From positions 1 to 9,507 of the forward strand of contig JAYTMT010000113.1 in the NCBI GenBank assembly GCA_043728315.1: a stretch of 9,507 nucleotides of DNA. Reading direction: 5' to 3'. Below are positions 1-7,510 of the stretch, one piece after another (position 1 is the stretch's first letter; the number at the start of each line of letters is the position of its first letter). The stretch is from JAAFIP01 sp043728315. GTDB taxonomy: Bacteria > Pseudomonadota > Gammaproteobacteria > Burkholderiales > Burkholderiaceae_C. A program made the translations under genes and the position numbers. The notes beneath the pieces are model-generated. The model saw only the letters and a list, made by a program, of their open reading frames with translations. It did no database searches and had not been told where the DNA came from.

Positions 1-209
1 ACCGCCTTGTGTCATCGCTGAGCTCCTTGTTTAGAGGACTCTAGTGTCGCTTATTACACTATTTTTGGCAATTTTAAGTTAGCGCTTATGCCCGCATGAG
101 GGCGCGTCGGGAGAGTCAAAACGCTGATCGGGCGCGCCAGAACAAGGCAATGAAATGAGCCAAAACACGGCTTTTGACGTGCGAAAACAATATAGTGTCC
201 AATAGCCAC

Positions 210-446
210 ATGAACGAACCCAGCACCCACTCAGAGACCTCCAACACCCTACAGCGCCTAATCGACCTAGAAATCAAGGCCAGCTACACCGAAGACCAGC
301 TCGAACAACTCGACCGCGTCGTGGTGCGCCAACAAGAGCAAATTGACCTCCTCTTACGCGAAGTGGCATATCTGCGTGATCAGCCAGTGGACGGCGATGT
401 GCGCACTGGACGCAGCCTGCGCGATGAATTGCCGCCGCATTTTTAA
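210..446 (+). CDS. slyX: SlyX family coiled-coil protein
   Basis: A 78-residue acidic, Leu/Gln-rich protein matching SlyX in size and pattern: a helical heptad-like core (about residues 14-56, with LEQLDRVVVRQQEQIDLLLR) followed by a short tail ending in LPPHF, close to the PPHY-type C-terminus usual for the family. SlyX is a small cytoplasmic protein of unknown biochemical function, first found near slyD in enteric bacteria; slyD is not in this window. I chose the ATG at 210 because the protein then begins just before the coiled coil. In-frame TTG (174) and GTG (195) starts would add 12 or 5 residues unlike the family. None of the three has a clear Shine-Dalgarno sequence. Bases 1-209 upstream show no gene. 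It lies 45 bp before proQ on the same strand and the two may be co-transcribed. Family assignment is firm; function is not known. Confidence 0.87.
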   Translation: MNEPSTHSETSNTLQRLIDLEIKASYTEDQLEQLDRVVVRQQEQIDLLLREVAYLRDQPVDGDVRTGRSLRDELPPHF

Positions 447-491
447 GCGCTTATCACCGACAATAGTGGGTTGACCTGAATTTTCTACACC

Positions 492-1217
492 ATGACCGAA
501 CCACTTGTATCTACTCCCACTGCTGCGCAGGCTTCTACATCTACTTCTAAGCCAGCGCCTAACGAAGCCAACGAGATTTTGGCTACCGAAACTCTGGCCA
601 CCGAAACTCTGCCTAACCCCAAGCAACCCAGCCGTTTCGATACTGCCCAGCCCGTTTTAGAAAAACTCTTCGAGCTGTATCCGGCACTCTTCGGTGCGCA
701 ATTTTTGCCGCTTAAATTGGGGATTTACCACGAGCTACTAGCCGCCCACCCTGATGCTTTTGACAAAGATGCACTCAAAACTGCCATGGGCGTGCACGCC
801 CGCTCAACCCGTTATCTGCAAGCGGTGGCCGCTGGCCTGCCGCGCCATGGGCTTGATGGCCTTGCTGTAGAAGCGGTAGCGCCCGAGCATGTATACGTAA
901 CGCTTTTGGAGCTTTTTCGCCGCAGACAGCGTAACCACAAAGGCAATCTGCGCCCGCAGTTTCGGGTGCAGTTGATGGAGGCGTTTGAAGCCTCTGGGCT
1001 GCCCCGCCAAGACTACCAAGCCCGCGTGCAAACCAATGAACCCGAGGCCACGGCTCTGCTGGAAGAGGCCTTTGCAGAGCGCGAGGCGTGGGTGGCCAAA
1101 CAAGAAGCCCTGCTGCGCGCTTATGATGCCAGCGGCGCTAGCCCTGAAGCTTTTGCTGACATGTATGGGCTCAAAGCGCGGGATGTGAAAGCGGCGCTTG
1201 AGCGGCGCGCAGCCTGA
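492..1217 (+). CDS. proQ: ProQ/FinO family RNA-binding protein
   Basis: A 241-residue protein with a FinO/ProQ domain at about residues 50-150 (FDTAQPVLEKLFELYP, FLPLKLGIYHELL, VHARSTRYLQAVAAG, APEHVYVTLLELFRRRQ). Domains of this kind bind structured RNAs, often 3' terminator stems of mRNAs and small RNAs, and act as global chaperones for sRNA regulation in the cytoplasm. A low-complexity Ser/Thr/Ala-rich N-terminus (1-48) includes a direct LATET repeat encoded by two near-identical 15-bp units. The C-terminal part (about 155-241) is helical and charged; it lacks the Tudor-like domain of E. coli ProQ as far as I can see. The ATG at 492 lacks an obvious Shine-Dalgarno sequence. The last 47 bp overlap the 3' end of the opposing xdhC gene, and the stop codon lies in a GC-rich hairpin (1202-1230). 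The family is clear; which RNAs it binds cannot be read from sequence. Confidence 0.9.
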   Translation: MTEPLVSTPTAAQASTSTSKPAPNEANEILATETLATETLPNPKQPSRFDTAQPVLEKLFELYPALFGAQFLPLKLGIYHELLAAHPDAFDKDALKTAMGVHARSTRYLQAVAAGLPRHGLDGLAVEAVAPEHVYVTLLELFRRRQRNHKGNLRPQFRVQLMEAFEASGLPRQDYQARVQTNEPEATALLEEAFAEREAWVAKQEALLRAYDASGASPEAFADMYGLKARDVKAALERRAA

Positions 1218-2106
1218 GCAGCTGCGCCGCCACGCTCACTGCTATCACCTCGGGCTCTTTGCCTGCGATGCCATCTATGCCTATGGGGCAGGTGATGCGG
1301 GCTATTTCAGCGGCGGTAAAACCTCGGCTCTCCAAGCGGTGCTTGAATGTGGCCCATTTGGTTTTGCTGCCTATGAGGCCTATGAAGCCTAGGTCTTTTT
1401 TTTCTCTTTGGCGTTTCAGGGCTGCGGATACTACATCTAAGTCCTCCGCGTGGCTAAAGCTCATGATGAGGACTTGACTTTTTGGGGTCAGGTCTTGTAT
1501 TGCAACATGTACCGGCTCTGAGTGCTCGCAGCGCACGTTGGCGGGCACGTCGGTGGGAAATATCTCGCCACGGCTGTCGATCCAAGTGATTGCATAGGGC
1601 AAGCTACTGAGCAAGCGCACCAGCGCTTTACCCACATGCCCACCGCCAAATAACGCCAAATTTATAGATTTTGAGGCTAACGTCATCGTCATATGGTCAT
1701 ATGCTGCTTTTATTTTAATAGCATCACCAGACTCGATGAACACCGCTTGGCAATGCACCACGCCACCGCAGCATTGGCCTAAGCTGGGGCCCAGTGCGTA
1801 GCGCATAGTGGTCTCTTGCCACGCATCGTCCTGCCCGCGCAGACGTGCGCGAGCCTGTGCAATGGCTTGGAATTCTAAGTTGCCACCGCCTATCGTTCCT
1901 TCGATGTTTGCCTCGATATTTCCATCGGTATAGTCTGCATTTTGGTCACCTACACCACGCTTGGTGTCGCCATCTCCATCTACAGGGTCGGCAAACACCA
2001 TCATCCAAGCGCCCACCTCGCGCGGGCTTGAGCCTTCAAAAGCGGTGATGCGGATGAAAACTGAGCTGCGGGTTTGGAGTTTGGCGCTGATGGCGGCAAT
2101 GTGCAT
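1171..2106 (-). CDS. xdhC: Xanthine dehydrogenase accessory protein XdhC
   Basis: A 311-residue XdhC/CoxI-family protein. XdhC binds molybdenum cofactor, promotes its sulfuration and delivers it to XdhB. Visible signatures: N-terminal FEGSSPREVGAWM (24-36), GTIGGGNLE (70-78), the LGPSLGQCCGG motif (105-115) with its Cys pair, then a Rossmann-like C-terminal domain opening with LALFGGGHVGKALV (150-163) and containing FIGLIGSKTK (241-250) and CPIGIDGIAGKEPEVIAVS (273-291). Start: ATG at 2106 is preceded by AGGAG about 8 bp upstream, which is good support. Two segments look added relative to the family: an acidic stretch at 41-67 between the first two motifs, and residues 128-143, which are encoded by a copy of a 48-bp repeat in the linker between domains. 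It follows the helicase gene by 25 bp and overlaps proQ tail-to-tail. The reading frame is open throughout. Confidence 0.93.
   Translation of the reverse strand: MHIAAISAKLQTRSSVFIRITAFEGSSPREVGAWMMVFADPVDGDGDTKRGVGDQNADYTDGNIEANIEGTIGGGNLEFQAIAQARARLRGQDDAWQETTMRYALGPSLGQCCGGVVHCQAVFIESGDAIKIKAAYDHMTMTLASKSINLALFGGGHVGKALVRLLSSLPYAITWIDSRGEIFPTDVPANVRCEHSEPVHVAIQDLTPKSQVLIMSFSHAEDLDVVSAALKRQREKKDLGFIGLIGSKTKWATFKHRLESRGFTAAEIARITCPIGIDGIAGKEPEVIAVSVAAQLLRLRAAQAPLSHPAL
1202..1230. other. GC-rich hairpin at the proQ/xdhC convergent junction
   Basis: GCGGCG and CAGC (1202-1213, with a 2-base bulge) pair with GCTGCGCCGC (1221-1230) around a 7-base loop that contains the proQ stop codon. It lies within the last codons of proQ and inside the xdhC coding region just upstream of its stop. 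There is no T-run on either side, so it is not a standard intrinsic terminator. It could stall opposing transcription or be a by-product of GC-rich coding sequence. Confidence 0.35.
1678..1725 (-). repeat. 48-bp dispersed repeat, copy inside xdhC
   Basis: Read on the minus strand, this block starts GATGCTATTAAAATAAAAGC and ends GACGATGACGTTA. It aligns without gaps to 7994-8041 (by hand count about 36 of 48 identical, including the 15-mer TATGACCATATGACG) and to 4147-4194 (about 33 of 48). It occupies exactly codons 128-143 of xdhC, encoding DAIKIKAAYDHMTMTL, in the linker ahead of the Rossmann-like domain. Its AT-rich composition contrasts with the surrounding gene. I infer an in-frame repeat insertion; the counts are by eye. 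Confidence 0.6.
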
Positions 2107-2131
2107 GCTCCACTCCTAGCCAGCAAGCGGC

Positions 2132-3496
2132 TTAGTGGGAAACGCGCGCAGCGCTGCCAGCGCAAGCCGACGCAGCCGCAGCACGCAGCTTGTCTTTTTT
2201 GCTGGGTCTGCTGCCCTTGATGCCGCCGTTGGACGACGGCATGTTTTTCACGCCATCTTCCTGCGCAGATAATTCCTGCGGCTCAAAGCCTGCCACCTGC
2301 TCGCGCGGCACTTGCAAGCCTTGGCGCTTTTCAATCAGCCGAAAATGCCCTTCGGTGGCGGCGCTCACCAAGCTCAGAGCCAAGCCCGACTCGCCGGCAC
2401 GGCCAGTGCGGCCGATGCGGTGGGTGTAGTCGGTGGCTGAGCGCGGCAGGTCATAGTTCACCACCACGGGCAGCTGCGCAATGTCTAGGCCGCGCGCAGC
2501 CACATCGGTGGCCACCACCACCTGTATGGCGCTGTTTTTCAAGTCCAGCAGCACCTGCGTGCGCTTGCCTTGGGTCAGGTCGCCATGAAAAGGCTCAGCC
2601 TTGATGCCGCCGCTGCGCAGCTTCACCGCGACGATTTCAGCGGCGTGTTTGGTGGCCACAAACACCAGCGCCCTGCCCCATTTTTCGGTTTTGACCAAAT
2701 GGCGCAGCAGCATGGCGCGGCTGCTGGCGTCTACCTCGATGGCGCGCTGGGCAATATCGGTGGTTTCGGCCTTGGATTCGAGCACCTGCACGCGCACAGG
2801 GTTGCGCAACATGCTGTTGGCCAGCGCCTCAATAGCATGAGGGAAAGTGGCCGAGAAAAACAGGTTTTGCCGCTTCTTAGGCAAGAGCGCCAGAATGCGC
2901 CCCAGCTCCTCTTCAAATCCCAGCTCCAGCAGGCGGTCTGCCTCGTCTAGCACCAAGCTTTTCACTTGCGACAAGCCCAGCGCGTTGCTGCCCAGCAGGT
3001 CAAGCAAACGCCCGGGTGTGGCCACCACCATGTCGGCACCACCACGCAAATGCTGCATTTGCGGGTTGATGGCCACGCCGCCAAACACAACAGCTACCTT
3101 AGGCTTTTGCAGCAGGTATTTGCCCAGAGCGTGAATGGTCTCGCCCACCTGCGCCGCCAGCTCGCGCGTGGGCACAAGGATGAGGCTGCGCACCACGCGC
3201 GGGGTTTCAACCGGGGCTAATGCGAGCTGCTGCAAGAGCGGCAAAATAAAAGCAGCTGTTTTGCCAGAGCCGGTTTTGGCCGAGCCTAATACGTCTGCTC
3301 CCTGCAAAATGGCGGGTATTGCTTGGCACTGGATCGGCGTGGGGCTGGTGTAGCCCGCCTCGGCGATGGCGCGCAACAACTGCTTACCTGCAGTGGGGGA
3401 GAAAACGAAATCAACAAATTGCATGGGCGCACGATTAACTTCAGCTTCGCGCGGGGTAGTCACGGCAGTGAACGCAACTTCACGCGGCGTATTCAC
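2132..3496 (-). CDS. DEAD-box ATP-dependent RNA helicase (RhlE-like)
   Basis: A 454-residue superfamily 2 helicase that should unwind or remodel RNA duplexes using ATP (ribosome assembly, RNA decay or cold adaptation are usual roles). All motifs are present in order: Q motif GYTSPTPIQ (48-56), motif I AKTGSGKT (73-80), PTREL (109-113), TPGR (160-163), DEAD (184-187), SAT (215-217), LVFVATK (277-283), ARGLD (334-338) and HRIGRTGR (359-366). A short basic tail (about 426-454, GSRPSKKDKLR) could bind RNA. Start: the GTG at 3496 overlaps the xdhB stop as GTGA, which suggests coupled translation, but the first 24 residues come from imperfect DNA repeats. An ATG at 3424 (430 residues, starting MQFVDF) fits the family N-terminus better. 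Neither start has a clear Shine-Dalgarno sequence. Its position between xdhB and xdhC is unusual. The helicase call is certain; the subfamily is less so. Confidence 0.93.
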   Translation of the reverse strand: MNTPREVAFTAVTTPREAEVNRAPMQFVDFVFSPTAGKQLLRAIAEAGYTSPTPIQCQAIPAILQGADVLGSAKTGSGKTAAFILPLLQQLALAPVETPRVVRSLILVPTRELAAQVGETIHALGKYLLQKPKVAVVFGGVAINPQMQHLRGGADMVVATPGRLLDLLGSNALGLSQVKSLVLDEADRLLELGFEEELGRILALLPKKRQNLFFSATFPHAIEALANSMLRNPVRVQVLESKAETTDIAQRAIEVDASSRAMLLRHLVKTEKWGRALVFVATKHAAEIVAVKLRSGGIKAEPFHGDLTQGKRTQVLLDLKNSAIQVVVATDVAARGLDIAQLPVVVNYDLPRSATDYTHRIGRTGRAGESGLALSLVSAATEGHFRLIEKRQGLQVPREQVAGFEPQELSAQEDGVKNMPSSNGGIKGSRPSKKDKLRAAAASACAGSAARVSH

Positions 3497-3524
3497 GTAT
3501 ACGAACGCTGCTTCGCGCGTTCAC
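3431..3524 (-). repeat. Imperfect tandem repeats at the xdhB/helicase junction
   Basis: Reading the minus strand, three related units begin with GTGA at 3524, 3496 and 3463. Units two and three are 33 bp apart, so they stay in frame and give TPRE twice in the helicase N-terminus; the first is 28 bp. The shared core is CGCG(C/T)GAAG followed by (C/T)(A/T)GCGTTC in the first two. The first unit also forms a hairpin (GAACGC pairing with GCGTTC) and encodes the last residues of XdhB. It may be a decayed repeat that produced both gene ends. Confidence 0.45.
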
Positions 3525-5913
3525 AGGCCATCAAAATCTTCTCAGGTGTTGCGGGCGCTGTCAAATCCACACGCACCTTGTGACCTGCGCTGGCGCTTAC
3601 CGCGTCACGCAGGGCAAAGTAAGCGCTGAGCGCCAGCATCAGCGGCGGCTCGCCCACGGCCTTGCTTCTAAAGGGTGTGGGTTTGACGTTTTGGCCATCA
3701 AAAAAGCTCACGTTGAAATGCTCGGGGATGTCACTGGCCACGGGGATTTTGTAGGTGCTAGGGCCGTGGGTGAGCAGCTTGCCACGTCCCAACACACCGT
3801 CTTTGCCCTTCAAATCCCACACACATTCTTCCATGGTGAGCCATCCCATGCCCTGCACGTAAGCACCCTCTATTTGGCCAAGGTCAATGGCGGGGTTGAT
3901 GCTCTGGCCCGCGTCATGCACGATGTCCACGGCTCTTAGCCACCACTCGCCAGTGCGGGTGTCGATTTCCACTTCGGTCACGGCTGCGCCATAGCAGTTG
4001 TAGTAAAAGGCTTTGCCTTGCAGGGTGGTGAAGTCGTATTTGATGTCGGGCGTCATATAAAAGCCCGTCACACTCAAACCCACGCGGTCTAGCCATGCGT
4101 GCTTGACCACGGTCTTCCAATCCACTGATTTTGAAGAATTTTCACCCGATGTCAGGGTCGAATGGGCGTATCCCGCTTCAAATTTAATAGTATCAACTGA
4201 GCAGCCTAGCAAACGCGCCGCCACGGGCGCTAGGCGCGCGCGCATCTGGTCGCAGGCGTTGTTCACGGCTGCACCATTGATGTCTGCACCGCTCGACGCT
4301 GCTGTGGCCGAGGCGTTGGGCACTTTTTGCGTATCAGTGCCTGTGACACGAACGAACTTAACTGGTATGCCCAAGCCATCAGCAGCCACCTGCGCCATTT
4401 TGGTATTCAGCCCCTGACCCATTTCAGTGCCGCCATGGTTCACACTCACCGAGCCGTCTTGGTAAATGTTGAGCAGCGCGCCGCCTTGGTTGAGCATGGT
4501 GGCGGTGAAGCTGATGCCAAATTTCAGCGGCACCAACGCCACGCCTTTTTTGCGGTGCTTGCTATTTTTATTGAAGCTGGCCACGTCTAGTTTGCGCTGG
4601 CGGTAGGCTGATTCTGCTTCACACTGGTCAATCACTTGGTCGGCAATGAAGTCTTCAATGACTTGGTTGTATTGCGTCGTCATGGAGCCTGCATCACCAC
4701 TGACTGACGGGTCTTGGTATAAATTGACTTTGCGCACATCCAGCGCGTCAAGCCCTGTTTTAAGCGCAATTTCTTCAATCACCGTTTCAATGCCAAACAT
4801 GCCCTGCGGCCCGCCAAATCCGCGAAACGCTGTGCCCGATTGGGTATGGGTTTTGCAGCGGTGGCTAATAATGTGCAAATTGGGCAGGTAGTAGCAGTTG
4901 TCGATGTGCAGCACGGCGCGGTCATTCACCGGGCCCGAAAAATCGGTGCTGTAGCCGCAGCGCGAGGCCAGCATGAAGTCTGCACCCAAAATGCGGCCAG
5001 AGTCGTCAAAACCCACCGTGTAGTCGATGCGAAAATCATGGCGCTTGCCGGTGATCATCATGTCATCGTCGCGGTTGACGCGCAGTTTCACCGGCTTTTT
5101 CAGCTTAAATGCAGCCAATGCAGCCGACTGCGAGAAGATGCTGGCATTGCCCTCTTTGCCACCAAATGCGCCGCCCATGCGGCGGCAAATCACCTCCACA
5201 TCTTTGGTGCTCAAGTTGAGCGCGGCAGCGGCCTCGCGCTGGTTGCCATCGGGGTGCTGGGTGCTCACATACAGGGTGAGTTGGTCGTCCTCGCGCGGCA
5301 CTGCGTAGGTGATTTGGCCTTCTAGGTAAAACTGCTCTTGCTGGCCGCAGTAGGTGCTGCCTGTGACTTGGTGCGGCGCGGCGGCAATGGCTTCGGCGGG
5401 TTTGCCGCGTGTGATGCCCTTGGCTGGCATGATGAAGCTTTGCGCGGCCAGCGCTTCTTCAATAGTGAGCAGTGCGGGCAGTTCACGCACCAACACCTTG
5501 GCATGCTTGGCCGCCTCGCGGGCGTAGAGCATGTCAGTGGCCACCACCACAGCCACGGCTTGGCCTAGGAACTCCACCTTGCCATCGGCCAAAAACGGGT
5601 CATCGTGGATGATGGGGCCGCAGTTGTTCTCGCCAGGAATGTCTTTGGCGGCATACACCGCCACCACGCCGTGCTGACTCAGAATGGCGGCGCGGTCAAT
5701 GCCCTCGCCAATCAACTCGCCATGCGCCACGGGCGACAAAATCAGCGCAGCATAGAGCGTGCCGCGCAGCTCAGGAATATCGTCGGTATACACCGCCTCG
5801 CCCGTCACATGCAAATGCGCAGACTCATGGATGATGTCTTGGCCTTGCTGGCCGCCCGATTCTGGCAGACCAGTTTCGGGCATGAGTTCTTTGAGTGTGG
5901 TGGGCGCGTTCAT
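3493..5913 (-). CDS. xdhB: Xanthine dehydrogenase, molybdopterin-binding subunit XdhB
   Basis: An 806-residue large subunit of the xanthine dehydrogenase family, usual in length for bacterial XdhB. It binds the molybdenum cofactor and hydroxylates hypoxanthine to xanthine and xanthine to urate in the cytoplasm. Active-site signatures: QEQFYLEGQ (192-200; E198 corresponds to bovine XDH E802), GGAFGGKE (247-254), GTAFRGFGGPQG (360-371; R364 corresponds to bovine R880), GGTEMGQGLNTK (494-505) and KAVGEPPL (751-758; E755, the catalytic base equivalent to bovine E1261). These substrate residues favour xanthine dehydrogenase over other molybdenum hydroxylases. The ATG at 5913 overlaps the xdhA stop (ATGA) and has AAGGAG 5 bp upstream, so this start is preferred to any upstream extension. 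Codons 574-589 match a 48-bp repeat also found in xdhC. The last residues lie in a repeat unit shared with the next gene. Confidence 0.96.
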   Translation of the reverse strand: MNAPTTLKELMPETGLPESGGQQGQDIIHESAHLHVTGEAVYTDDIPELRGTLYAALILSPVAHGELIGEGIDRAAILSQHGVVAVYAAKDIPGENNCGPIIHDDPFLADGKVEFLGQAVAVVVATDMLYAREAAKHAKVLVRELPALLTIEEALAAQSFIMPAKGITRGKPAEAIAAAPHQVTGSTYCGQQEQFYLEGQITYAVPREDDQLTLYVSTQHPDGNQREAAAALNLSTKDVEVICRRMGGAFGGKEGNASIFSQSAALAAFKLKKPVKLRVNRDDDMMITGKRHDFRIDYTVGFDDSGRILGADFMLASRCGYSTDFSGPVNDRAVLHIDNCYYLPNLHIISHRCKTHTQSGTAFRGFGGPQGMFGIETVIEEIALKTGLDALDVRKVNLYQDPSVSGDAGSMTTQYNQVIEDFIADQVIDQCEAESAYRQRKLDVASFNKNSKHRKKGVALVPLKFGISFTATMLNQGGALLNIYQDGSVSVNHGGTEMGQGLNTKMAQVAADGLGIPVKFVRVTGTDTQKVPNASATAASSGADINGAAVNNACDQMRARLAPVAARLLGCSVDTIKFEAGYAHSTLTSGENSSKSVDWKTVVKHAWLDRVGLSVTGFYMTPDIKYDFTTLQGKAFYYNCYGAAVTEVEIDTRTGEWWLRAVDIVHDAGQSINPAIDLGQIEGAYVQGMGWLTMEECVWDLKGKDGVLGRGKLLTHGPSTYKIPVASDIPEHFNVSFFDGQNVKPTPFRSKAVGEPPLMLALSAYFALRDAVSASAGHKVRVDLTAPATPEKILMACERAKQRSYT
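4147..4194 (-). repeat. 48-bp dispersed repeat, copy inside xdhB
   Basis: On the minus strand this block begins GATACTATTAAATTTGAAGC and ends GACCCTGACATCG. It aligns gaplessly with the xdhC copy (about 33 of 48 by hand) and covers exactly codons 574-589 of xdhB, encoding DTIKFEAGYAHSTLTS. The peptide shares 8 of 16 positions with the XdhC repeat peptide, in the same phase, and both are followed within a few residues by SKS. It falls in a region of XdhB between the substrate-binding and C-terminal motifs that I expect to be variable. It is the most diverged of the three copies, so the homology is an inference. Confidence 0.45.
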
Positions 5914-7406
5914 GCGAACTCCTTGTCGGTTGATTCTTCCACAAATTGCATCACCAAATTGCGCGCTACCAGCGAGCGGTAAGCCCACGTGGCACGCAGG
6001 CCATCACGCGCAGGGAAGCTGGCGGTAATGGCGGCATCGATGTCAACAGCCAAAATGCTCTCGGGCGCTTTGCCCTCTAGCACTGCTTCGAGTTTAGGAG
6101 CGCGACAGGGCGATGGTGCCATGCCGTTATACGCTATTTGCACATTTTTGAGCTTGCCGCCCACCAGCTCGTAGCGCATGGCGCAGCAGGTGGCTGATAT
6201 GTCTTGGTCAAAGCGCTTGCTGATTTTGTGCGCTCTGAAATGCTCGCCGCTTTTAGGCTTGGGCAATTCAATGGCGGTGATGAATTCGCCGCTTTGCAAC
6301 ACCGATTTTTTCATGCCTGAGTAAAACTTGTCCAACGCTACGCGGCGTGTTTTGTCGCCCATACGTAGCACCAGCACCGCGCCCAGCGCCATCAGGCAAG
6401 GCATGGTGTCGCCAATCGGCGAGCCGTTGGCAATATTGCCTGCCAGCGTGGCGGTGGAGCGAATCGGGGGTGAGCCAAATCGGCGAATCACCTCGGCAAA
6501 ATCTGGGTAGGCCTTGGCCACCAAAACTTCCACCATAGACAGCGGTGTGGCAGCGCCAATGCGCCACGCAGTGTTAGCACCCGCAGGGTTGAGGTCGACC
6601 ACAGCCTTGAGCTCGGCAATATTGCCCACATAGGCAATGTGCTGCGGCCGTACAAACTGCTTGTTCACTTGCAGGCCAATTTCGGTGCTGCCCGCCAAAA
6701 TAGTGGCTTGGGGGTGCTGCTGCAAATACAGCGCGAGTTCGTCGGTGGTGCTGGGCGAGACAAATTCGCTGCCTTTTTTGGTGCGCACCACAGGCTGCAC
6801 GACGATTTGGCCGTCCAGCCCCATGGTGGGCTCGGTGTCGCGGGCAATGTGCTTGAGCAGCGCCACATCGGCAGCGTCTTCAATTTTGAGCGATGCGGCA
6901 GGTGCGGCGCAGGCTTTGAGCGTGGCATCGATGATGGGCTTGTAGCCCGTGCAGCGGCACAGATTGCCGCTCAGGGCATCGTTGATTTGCGCGCGGTTGG
7001 GGCAGGCATTGGTTTGCACCAAGCCCGTGAGGCTCATGACAATGCCGGGCGTGCAAAAGCCGCATTGCGAACCAAAGCAATCGACCATACCCTGCTGGAT
7101 GGGGTGCAGCGTGCCATCGGCGCGCTTGAGGCTTTCCACGGTTTTGATAGATTTGCCGTCTAGCGAGGGCAGCAGCTGCATGCAGGAATTAGACGGCACA
7201 TAGTCCACGCCCGAGCCCGCAGCATTGAGCTGCCCCACCAACACCACGCAGGCGCCGCAATCGCCCTCGGCGCAGCCCTCTTTAGTGCCAGTGCGGTTGA
7301 GTTCTTCGCGCAAATAATCAAGCACGGTGGTGGTGCGGCGCTTGCCCTGTGCTTCGACAATTTTGCCATCTAGGACAAAACGGACGGTATTGGTGACTTC
7401 GCTCAT
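5910..7406 (-). CDS. xdhA: Xanthine dehydrogenase, iron-sulfur/FAD subunit XdhA
   Basis: A 498-residue small subunit that carries electrons from the molybdenum site in XdhB through two [2Fe-2S] clusters to FAD and NAD+. The N-terminal plant-type ferredoxin domain has C45, C50 and C53 (CAEGDCGAC) and C75. The second cluster has QCGFCTPG (C115, C118) and NLCRCTGY (C150, C152). The FAD domain follows with TILAGSTEIG and GSPPIRSTATLAGNIANGSP, then a CO dehydrogenase flavoprotein-type C-terminal domain. All eight cluster cysteines are present. Start: the ATG at 7406 (MSEVTNTVRFVLDGK) matches where family members begin. An in-frame ATG at 7448 would add 14 residues unlike the family and would overlap a promoter-like sequence. 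Neither has a clear Shine-Dalgarno sequence. It is the first gene of the xdhA-xdhB-helicase-xdhC run and overlaps xdhB by 4 bp. Confidence 0.95.
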   Translation of the reverse strand: MSEVTNTVRFVLDGKIVEAQGKRRTTTVLDYLREELNRTGTKEGCAEGDCGACVVLVGQLNAAGSGVDYVPSNSCMQLLPSLDGKSIKTVESLKRADGTLHPIQQGMVDCFGSQCGFCTPGIVMSLTGLVQTNACPNRAQINDALSGNLCRCTGYKPIIDATLKACAAPAASLKIEDAADVALLKHIARDTEPTMGLDGQIVVQPVVRTKKGSEFVSPSTTDELALYLQQHPQATILAGSTEIGLQVNKQFVRPQHIAYVGNIAELKAVVDLNPAGANTAWRIGAATPLSMVEVLVAKAYPDFAEVIRRFGSPPIRSTATLAGNIANGSPIGDTMPCLMALGAVLVLRMGDKTRRVALDKFYSGMKKSVLQSGEFITAIELPKPKSGEHFRAHKISKRFDQDISATCCAMRYELVGGKLKNVQIAYNGMAPSPCRAPKLEAVLEGKAPESILAVDIDAAITASFPARDGLRATWAYRSLVARNLVMQFVEESTDKEFA

Positions 7407-7448
7407 AGCTGTGTAGGGTAATGTGGGTGAATGTGTATACAGTTGCAT

Positions 7449-7479
7449 TTTATCGCGCTTGTGGCGGCATGTGCTGCAA
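7449..7479 (-). promoter_or_regulatory. Candidate sigma-70 promoter for the xdh operon
   Basis: On the minus strand, TTGCAG (7479-7474) is followed after 19 bp by GATAAA (7454-7449), or after 18 bp by CGATAA. Matches to consensus are only partial and the spacing is long. If used, transcription would start near 7442 and leave about a 36-base leader before the ATG at 7406. It would exclude the upstream ATG at 7448 as the start. Confidence 0.28.
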
Positions 7480-7495
7480 ACGGCTGATGAACTTG

Positions 7496-7510
7496 AAACT
7501 TACCGAGTTT
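7496..7510. promoter_or_regulatory. Small dyad upstream of xdhA, possible operator
   Basis: AAACT and AGTTT form an inverted repeat with a 5-bp centre, about 17 bp upstream of the candidate -35 element of xdhA. A LysR- or GntR-type regulator could bind here, but no regulator gene is present in the window and five-base arms are common by chance. Confidence 0.2.

Noticed and set aside
1..173. Promoter for slyX (TTGGCA at 65-70)
   Set aside because: No acceptable -10 hexamer follows at 16-18 bp.
354..626. Minus-strand open frame across the slyX/proQ gap
   Set aside because: Overlaps the 3' part of slyX and the low-complexity start of proQ, and its Arg/Ser-rich translation matches no family I know.
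4840..5325. Plus-strand 161-codon open frame
   Set aside because: Antisense to conserved xdhB active-site motifs; a shadow of GC-rich codon bias.
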